45,920 nt of DNA from Lachnospiraceae bacterium (lineage in GTDB: Bacteria > Bacillota > Clostridia > Lachnospirales > Lachnospiraceae), in assembly GCA_015057515.1 (NCBI GenBank), contig SVED01000009.1, positions 1-45,920 on the forward strand, given 5' to 3'. Of this stretch, positions 43,736 through 45,920 are shown piece after piece. The position numbers were made by a program, and so were the translations under genes. Positions within the stretch are counted from its first letter, which is position 1. The number at the start of each line of letters is the position of its first letter. The notes below the pieces were generated by a model. That model had not been told where the DNA came from and did no database searches. It saw only the letters and a program-made list of their open reading frames with translations.

Positions 43736-45058
43736 ATGAGCGAAAAAATACAGGTTTCAGACAACTATGATATCGTTATTGTGGGTACTGGTGTGGCAGG
43801 TCTTTTTGCAGCACTGTCCATATCCCCAAAATATAGCATACTTATGATATCAAAAGACAAAATTAAAAACAGTGATTCCTACCTTGCCCAGGGAGGTATA
43901 TGTACCTTAAAGGAGCCTTCTGATTTCGATAGTTTTTTTGAAGATACTCTAAAGGCTGGTCGATACGAGAACAAAGAAGATACTGTTCGTGTAATGATTG
44001 AAAATTCTCCTATGATTATGGAACGCCTTATTGAATACGGTGTTGAATTTGATAAAAGCTCCGACGGCAGCTTCGAATATACCAGAGAAGGTGCTCATTC
44101 CACTTACCGTATTCTCCATCACAAGGATGTTACTGGAAAGGAAATTACAAACAAGCTTCTAAACAACGTTAGGGAACGTGACAACATTACACTCTGTGAA
44201 TTTACAAAGATGTTAGATGTAATTATTGACGCAGGTTCATGCAAAGGTGTAGTCATCAGCCACAACGGTGTATCAAAGACAGTTTATGCAAAGGAAACTA
44301 TTCTTGCCACCGGTGGTATAGGCGGTCTATTTACTCACTCCACCAACTTCAGACATCTGACCGGAGATAGTTTTGCCCTTGCCCTAAGACACAATATAGA
44401 ATTAGAAAACATAAATTACATACAGATACATCCAACCAGTCTTTACGAAAAAGACGCCAACAGAAAATTCCTCATCTCCGAATCCGTTCGTGGTGAGGGT
44501 GGCCTTTTACTCAACAAGGCCGGTGAGAGATTTGTAGACGAACTCCTACCTAGAGATGTTGTTACAGAAGCTATTAGAAAACAGATGGAAATAGACGAAA
44601 GACCTTATGTTATGCTTTCTATCAAGCATCTTCCTAAGGAAGAAATTCTAAGACGTTTTCCAAATATTTACAGGCATTGTCTGGAGGTTGGCTACGACCT
44701 AACTGTAGAAGACATTCCTGTAACTCCTGCTCAGCACTATCTTATGGGTGGCATAAAAGTTGATACCTATGGCAGAACCTCTATAGCTAACCTTTTTGCA
44801 GTGGGTGAAACTGCATGCAACGGAGTTCATGGTGCCAACCGACTTGCTAGCAACTCCCTCTTAGAAAGCTTAGTTTTTGCTGAACGAGCAGGTTGGATTA
44901 TAACCGAAGAGATTGACAACGTTTCTCTCAGCTGTCCTGAAGTTGATATGACTAAGTACATAGATCAGGATGCCTGGGATAACGGTAACAGAGAACTTAT
45001 TTTAAATGAAATAAAACGAAGGGATGAAGATTTCTATGATAAATGGTGTAACAAATAA
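43736..45058 (+). CDS. nadB: L-aspartate oxidase
   Basis: Oxidises aspartate to iminoaspartate for quinolinate and NAD synthesis; FAD-dependent. The 440-aa protein has the FAD motif IVGTGVAGLFAAL near residue 14, DSYLAQGG, EGAHSTYRI, HPTSLY and RGEGGLLLNKAGERF, and ends early compared with E. coli NadB (about 540 aa) by lacking most of the C-terminal helical domain, which is common in Clostridia. The 3' end overlaps nadC by about 20 bp. nadA is not in the window, and its absence here needs a check beyond 45920. Confidence 0.94.
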   Translation: MSEKIQVSDNYDIVIVGTGVAGLFAALSISPKYSILMISKDKIKNSDSYLAQGGICTLKEPSDFDSFFEDTLKAGRYENKEDTVRVMIENSPMIMERLIEYGVEFDKSSDGSFEYTREGAHSTYRILHHKDVTGKEITNKLLNNVRERDNITLCEFTKMLDVIIDAGSCKGVVISHNGVSKTVYAKETILATGGIGGLFTHSTNFRHLTGDSFALALRHNIELENINYIQIHPTSLYEKDANRKFLISESVRGEGGLLLNKAGERFVDELLPRDVVTEAIRKQMEIDERPYVMLSIKHLPKEEILRRFPNIYRHCLEVGYDLTVEDIPVTPAQHYLMGGIKVDTYGRTSIANLFAVGETACNGVHGANRLASNSLLESLVFAERAGWIITEEIDNVSLSCPEVDMTKYIDQDAWDNGNRELILNEIKRRDEDFYDKWCNK

Positions 45059-45893
45059 AGTAAACATTGATGAATATATTATGAATGCGCTTCGCGAAGA
45101 TATCACTAGCGAGGACGTAACCACTAATGCTATTATGCCCAATCCTTGTGCCGGCAAAGCTGACCTTATCTGCAAAGAGGATGGCATCATCTGCGGACTA
45201 GAGGTTTTCAAACGTACCTTTGAGCTTTTAGATGACACTGCCTCCTTTGAAGCATATGTAAAAGATGGCGATGCTGTTACCAAGGGACAGCTTATGGGTG
45301 TTATAAAGGGAGATATCCGCGCCCTCTTATCAGGAGAAAGAACAGCTCTCAACTATTTACAGAGAATGAGTGGTATCGCCACATTTACAAGGGAACTTGC
45401 TAAGGAACTTGAAGGTTGCCACACTAAACTTCTTGATACAAGAAAGACCACTCCAAATATGCGTCCTTTCGAAAAGTATGCTGTAAAAGTTGGAGGCGGA
45501 AATAACCACAGATACAATCTTTCAGATGGTATTCTAATAAAGGATAACCACATTGGTGCTGCTGGCAGTATCACAAAAGCTGTTGCCATGGCAAGAGACT
45601 ACGCTCCTTTTGTTAGAAAGATTGAAGTAGAAGTAGAAACTCTTGAGCAGCTTGACGAAGCTATCGCTGCTGGAGCTGACATTATTATGCTTGACAATAT
45701 GGACAATGCCACTATGACTGAAGCAGTAAAACGTGTAGCTGGCAAGGCGCAAACTGAGTGTTCCGGCAACGTAACTAAGGAACGTTTGGCAGAGATTGCC
45801 AAGATAGGAGTTGACTTCGTATCATCCGGAGCTCTCACTCACTCAGCACCAATTATGGACATCAGTTTGAAAAACCTAGTTCCTACAGAGTAA
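45036..45893 (+). CDS. nadC: Nicotinate-nucleotide pyrophosphorylase (quinolinate phosphoribosyltransferase)
   Basis: Converts quinolinate and PRPP to nicotinate mononucleotide. The 285-aa protein has SGERTALNYLQRMSGIAT, the signature LLDTRKTTPNMRPFEKYAV, GGGNNHRYNLSD and ADIIMLDNMDN, and ends with SSGALTHSAP. Two starts are possible: 45024 has AAGGG directly adjacent, so 45036 with GAAG 6 nt upstream is preferred but not certain. It overlaps the nadB 3' end, suggesting coupling. It is followed by only 27 bp before the window ends. Confidence 0.94.
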   Translation: MINGVTNKVNIDEYIMNALREDITSEDVTTNAIMPNPCAGKADLICKEDGIICGLEVFKRTFELLDDTASFEAYVKDGDAVTKGQLMGVIKGDIRALLSGERTALNYLQRMSGIATFTRELAKELEGCHTKLLDTRKTTPNMRPFEKYAVKVGGGNNHRYNLSDGILIKDNHIGAAGSITKAVAMARDYAPFVRKIEVEVETLEQLDEAIAAGADIIMLDNMDNATMTEAVKRVAGKAQTECSGNVTKERLAEIAKIGVDFVSSGALTHSAPIMDISLKNLVPTE

Positions 45894-45920
45894 AGAGCCA
45901 CCATAGGCTCCGCCAATAAG

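Overview
The window looks like the chromosome of a low-GC, anaerobic, fermentative Firmicute, most probably a motile member of the Lachnospiraceae. The reasons are a pyruvate formate-lyase system, two [FeFe]-hydrogenase maturases (HydF, HydG) and a 2[4Fe-4S] ferredoxin; a lone CheW and a YjfB-type motility protein; MecA, a long-form HPF and DnaD/DnaI-type helicase loaders; strong Shine-Dalgarno sequences and A/T-rich intergenic DNA. No prophage, plasmid, insertion-sequence or CRISPR genes were recognised. Species is not assigned.

Layout. 139-350: two tRNA-Ser genes. 453-6870 (minus): a housekeeping run with ispD, the t6A genes tsaD, tsaB and tsaE, a RimI-like acetyltransferase, RNase Z, small unknowns and a dCMP deaminase. 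6952-12260: lysC, a COG3635-type gene (annotated as phosphoglycerate mutase but placed where homoserine kinase is expected), hom, cheW, and prfB with a +1 programmed frameshift. 12335-18260: secA, hpf, an SH3/NlpC-P60 wall hydrolase with WalR-like sites, a yjfB-like gene on the plus strand, and a CwlD-like amidase. 18312-22980: pflA, an unknown membrane-anchored protein and a three-gene pfl cluster. 23303-28626: a zinc-ribbon Ser/Thr kinase, a DUF1858 protein and a Bax-inhibitor-1 protein (plus strand), mecA and a ferredoxin. 28757-36609 (minus): a PhoR/PhoP-type two-component pair, hydF, an acidic membrane protein, hydG, an HD-domain protein and pyk. 36785-38014 (plus): a coiled-coil protein with an internal duplication and a lipoprotein. 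38595-43605 (minus): prs, dnaI-like, dnaD-like and murC, with clustered DnaA boxes ahead of the dnaD-like gene. 43736-45893 (plus): nadB and nadC.

The most unusual system is the pyruvate formate-lyase cluster. The large subunit (680 aa) keeps the catalytic Cys-Cys pair but ends where the glycyl-radical domain should begin. That domain is encoded as a separate 82-aa protein two genes downstream. Between them lies a 68-aa protein resembling the N-terminal half of the 82-aa protein, but with a three-cysteine segment in place of the radical loop. The cluster has a consensus promoter bracketed by GTATAC palindromes.

A second unusual theme is long intergenic palindromes: a branched structure at 20193-20404, a 347-bp inverted repeat with shuffled inner arms at 26823-27169, and a 584-bp stop-codon-to-stop-codon palindrome at 38013-38596. 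Coordinates, promoters and starts were read by eye. Homology statements rest on recognised motifs and family knowledge, not on database searches.
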